Origin: Thiobacillus sp.
Lineage (GTDB): Bacteria; Pseudomonadota; Gammaproteobacteria; Burkholderiales; Thiobacillaceae
Assembly (NCBI GenBank): GCA_018780025.1
Contig: JADMKH010000240.1
Span: 1-15,394 of the forward strand
Direction: 5' to 3'
DNA length: 15,394 bases
The notes under the pieces were generated by a model. The model ran no database searches and was not told where the DNA came from. It saw nothing but the letters and a program-made list of their open reading frames with translations. Of the stretch, positions 13,947-15,394 are shown in pieces. The position numbers were made by a program, and so were the translations under genes. The first letter of the stretch is position 1, and each line of letters begins with the position of its first letter.

Positions 13947-14996
13947 TTGCGCCTGAGCCTGACACCCGGCGTAGGCAACACCAGCCTGATCCGCCTGCTA
14001 ACGGCCTTCGGTTCTCCGAAGGCCGTTTTGGCGTCCGGCCGCAGCGCGTTGATGGCCCATCTCTCCGCGGCGCAATGCGATGCGCTGCTGGCCGACCCGG
14101 ACGCCGCCCAGCTCGACGCAGCCCGCGCCTGGCTTGAGCAAGCCGGCAACAGCCTGATGACGCTGGCGGATGACGACTATCCGCGCGCCCTGCTTGAAAT
14201 CGCCGATCCGCCCGCCATGCTGTATTGCAAGGGCCGGCGCGCCTGGCTCAACCAACCCGCGCTCGGCATCGTCGGCAGCCGCAATGCCACCCCACAGGGC
14301 GTGCGCGACGCCGAAGCGTTTGCCCACGCGCTGTCCGACGCCGGGCTCACCATCGTCAGCGGGCTGGCGCTCGGCATCGACGCGGCGGCGCATCGCGGCG
14401 GGCTGGCCGGCGCCGGTTCGAGCGTCGCCGTGATCGGCACCGGGCTCGACCGCATTTACCCCGCGCGCAACAAGGCACTGGCGCACCGGCTGGCCGAAGA
14501 CGGGCTGATCGTGTCGGAATTCCCGCTCGGCACGCCGCCCTTGCCCGGCCATTTTCCGCGCCGCAACCGCCTCATCAGCGGCCTTTCCCGCGGCGTGCTG
14601 GTGGTGGAAGCGGCGCCCGACAGCGGCTCGCTCATCACCGCCCGCGTGGCCACCGAACAGGGACGGGAAGTGTTCGCCATCCCCGGCTCGATCCATTCGC
14701 CGCTGGCGCGCGGCTGCCATGCGCTGATCAAGCAGGGCGCCAAACTGGTCGAATCCGCCGCCGACATCCTCGACGAGCTGGCCTGGCAACAGCGACTGGC
14801 GCCCCCGGTGCGGGTGCTGCCCGAAACGAAATTCGACCCCGTGCTGGACGCGCTGGACGGTGCGCCCACCACCCCCGACACGCTGGCGCAAAGAACCGGG
14901 TTGACGCTGGATGCGCTTTCAGCGAAGCTGTTGACGCTGGAACTGGATGGGCGGGTTGCTTCCTTGCCCGGCGGGCGTTACCAAAAAATTCACTGA
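13947..14996 (+). CDS. dprA: DNA processing protein DprA
   Basis: DprA binds single-stranded DNA entering during natural transformation and loads RecA; it acts in the cytoplasm. A Rossmann-like core is evident: LGIVGSRNATPQG (about 106-118), IVSGLALGIDAAAHRGG, VAVIGTGLDRIYPARN, FPRRNRLISGLS and SGSLITARVATEQGREVFAIPG. A C-terminal winged-helix domain (about 300-349) is also present. The coordinates use the TTG at 13947, the first standard start in frame. However, the conserved-looking WLRLSLTPGVG beginning is cut by this choice, and in-frame CTG at 13926 overlaps the previous stop (CTGA) and follows GGTGAG by 6 bases, so the real start may be 13926 (356 residues). smg follows after 4 nt. Confidence 0.95.
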   Translation: MRLSLTPGVGNTSLIRLLTAFGSPKAVLASGRSALMAHLSAAQCDALLADPDAAQLDAARAWLEQAGNSLMTLADDDYPRALLEIADPPAMLYCKGRRAWLNQPALGIVGSRNATPQGVRDAEAFAHALSDAGLTIVSGLALGIDAAAHRGGLAGAGSSVAVIGTGLDRIYPARNKALAHRLAEDGLIVSEFPLGTPPLPGHFPRRNRLISGLSRGVLVVEAAPDSGSLITARVATEQGREVFAIPGSIHSPLARGCHALIKQGAKLVESAADILDELAWQQRLAPPVRVLPETKFDPVLDALDGAPTTPDTLAQRTGLTLDALSAKLLTLELDGRVASLPGGRYQKIH

Positions 14997-15000
14997 CACT

Positions 15001-15394
15001 ATGCTCGATATCCTGGTTTACCTCTACGAAAGCTTCCGCATGGCGGAACTGGCACCCGATCGCGATGCGCTTGAAAAGCGCCTGTTTGCTGCGGGCTTTG
15101 AAGAATCCGACATCAACGCCGCGCTTGACTGGTTTGCCCATCTGGCGGGCAGCACCGCGCACGAACGGCTGTCTCATGTGCACTACCGTCATTACGCAGC
15201 CCAGGAACTCGAACGCCTGAACGAGGCGTGTCGCGATGAACTGGCCTATCTGCTCAGCGCCGAAATTATCGACGCCGAGTCGCGCGAATGGGTGATTTCC
15301 GGCCTGATGGCGCTGGGCGGCGAAGACATCGAGCCCGACCATGTGCGCTGGATGACGCTGATCGTGCTGTGGAGCCGCGGCCTGATCGAACATT
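15001..15394 (+). CDS. smg: Smg family protein (DUF494), 3' end outside window
   Basis: The open frame begins at ATG 15001 and runs to the window edge (131 codons). It reads MLDILVYLYESFRMAEL, then KRLFAAGFEESDINAALDWF, and later ESREWVISGLMALGGEDIE and HVRWMTLIVLWSRGL, matching E. coli Smg (157 residues) in order, so about 20-25 residues are missing. It is a small cytoplasmic protein of unknown function, commonly located directly downstream of dprA. The gap from dprA is 4 nt with no ribosome site, suggesting translational coupling. Confidence 0.93.
   Translation, partial: MLDILVYLYESFRMAELAPDRDALEKRLFAAGFEESDINAALDWFAHLAGSTAHERLSHVHYRHYAAQELERLNEACRDELAYLLSAEIIDAESREWVISGLMALGGEDIEPDHVRWMTLIVLWSRGLIEH

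Overview
The window looks like the chromosome of a GC-rich betaproteobacterium, probably related to the Nitrosomonadales (Thiobacillus, Sulfuricella or Gallionella relatives). This rests on gene order (def-fmt-rsmB-DUF4390-ntrY-ntrX-trkA-trkH, with a LysM gene, dprA and smg divergent), protein style and GC-rich third codon positions. The genus is a guess. I see no insertion sequence, phage gene, CRISPR array, tRNA or rRNA. Almost all of the DNA is coding.

Layout. (1) The 3' part of phoU on the + strand (1-665) meets a strong hairpin (683-710) that can end transcription from both sides. (2) From 727 to 12570 eleven minus-strand genes lie nearly end to end. In transcription order they are def, fmt, rsmB, a secreted DUF4390 protein, ntrY, ntrX, trkA, two different trkH genes, a TPR protein and yggX. 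Gaps are 51 nt or less, or the genes overlap, except for 118 nt between fmt and rsmB. (3) A divergent intergenic region (12571-12732) carries a plausible promoter for the long block, two inverted repeats and a clear Shine-Dalgarno for the gene on the other side. (4) On the + strand follow a LysM protein probably equivalent to TsaP, dprA and the first part of smg.

Working together: def and fmt handle the formyl group of initiator methionine, and RsmB methylates 16S rRNA. NtrY/NtrX are a membrane kinase and its response regulator. TrkA with either TrkH forms a potassium uptake channel gated by nucleotide binding to TrkA. If the block is one transcript, a two-component system, potassium uptake and translation maturation share transcriptional control.

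The most notable observation is NtrX. Its receiver and Fis-type HTH domains are intact, but its AAA+ domain has lost the Walker A lysine, the Walker B Asp-Glu pair, the GAFTGA region, one arginine-finger position and the sensor II arginine. It is unlikely to be a sigma-54 activating ATPase. Other points of interest are the two colinear but diverged TrkH paralogues (about 55% identical by my hand count), a palindrome overlapping the divergent promoter region, an inverted repeat in the predicted def leader, a probable CTG start for dprA, and a two-cysteine segment in the TsaP-like protein. No clearly new multi-gene system is apparent; most of the window is conserved housekeeping DNA.
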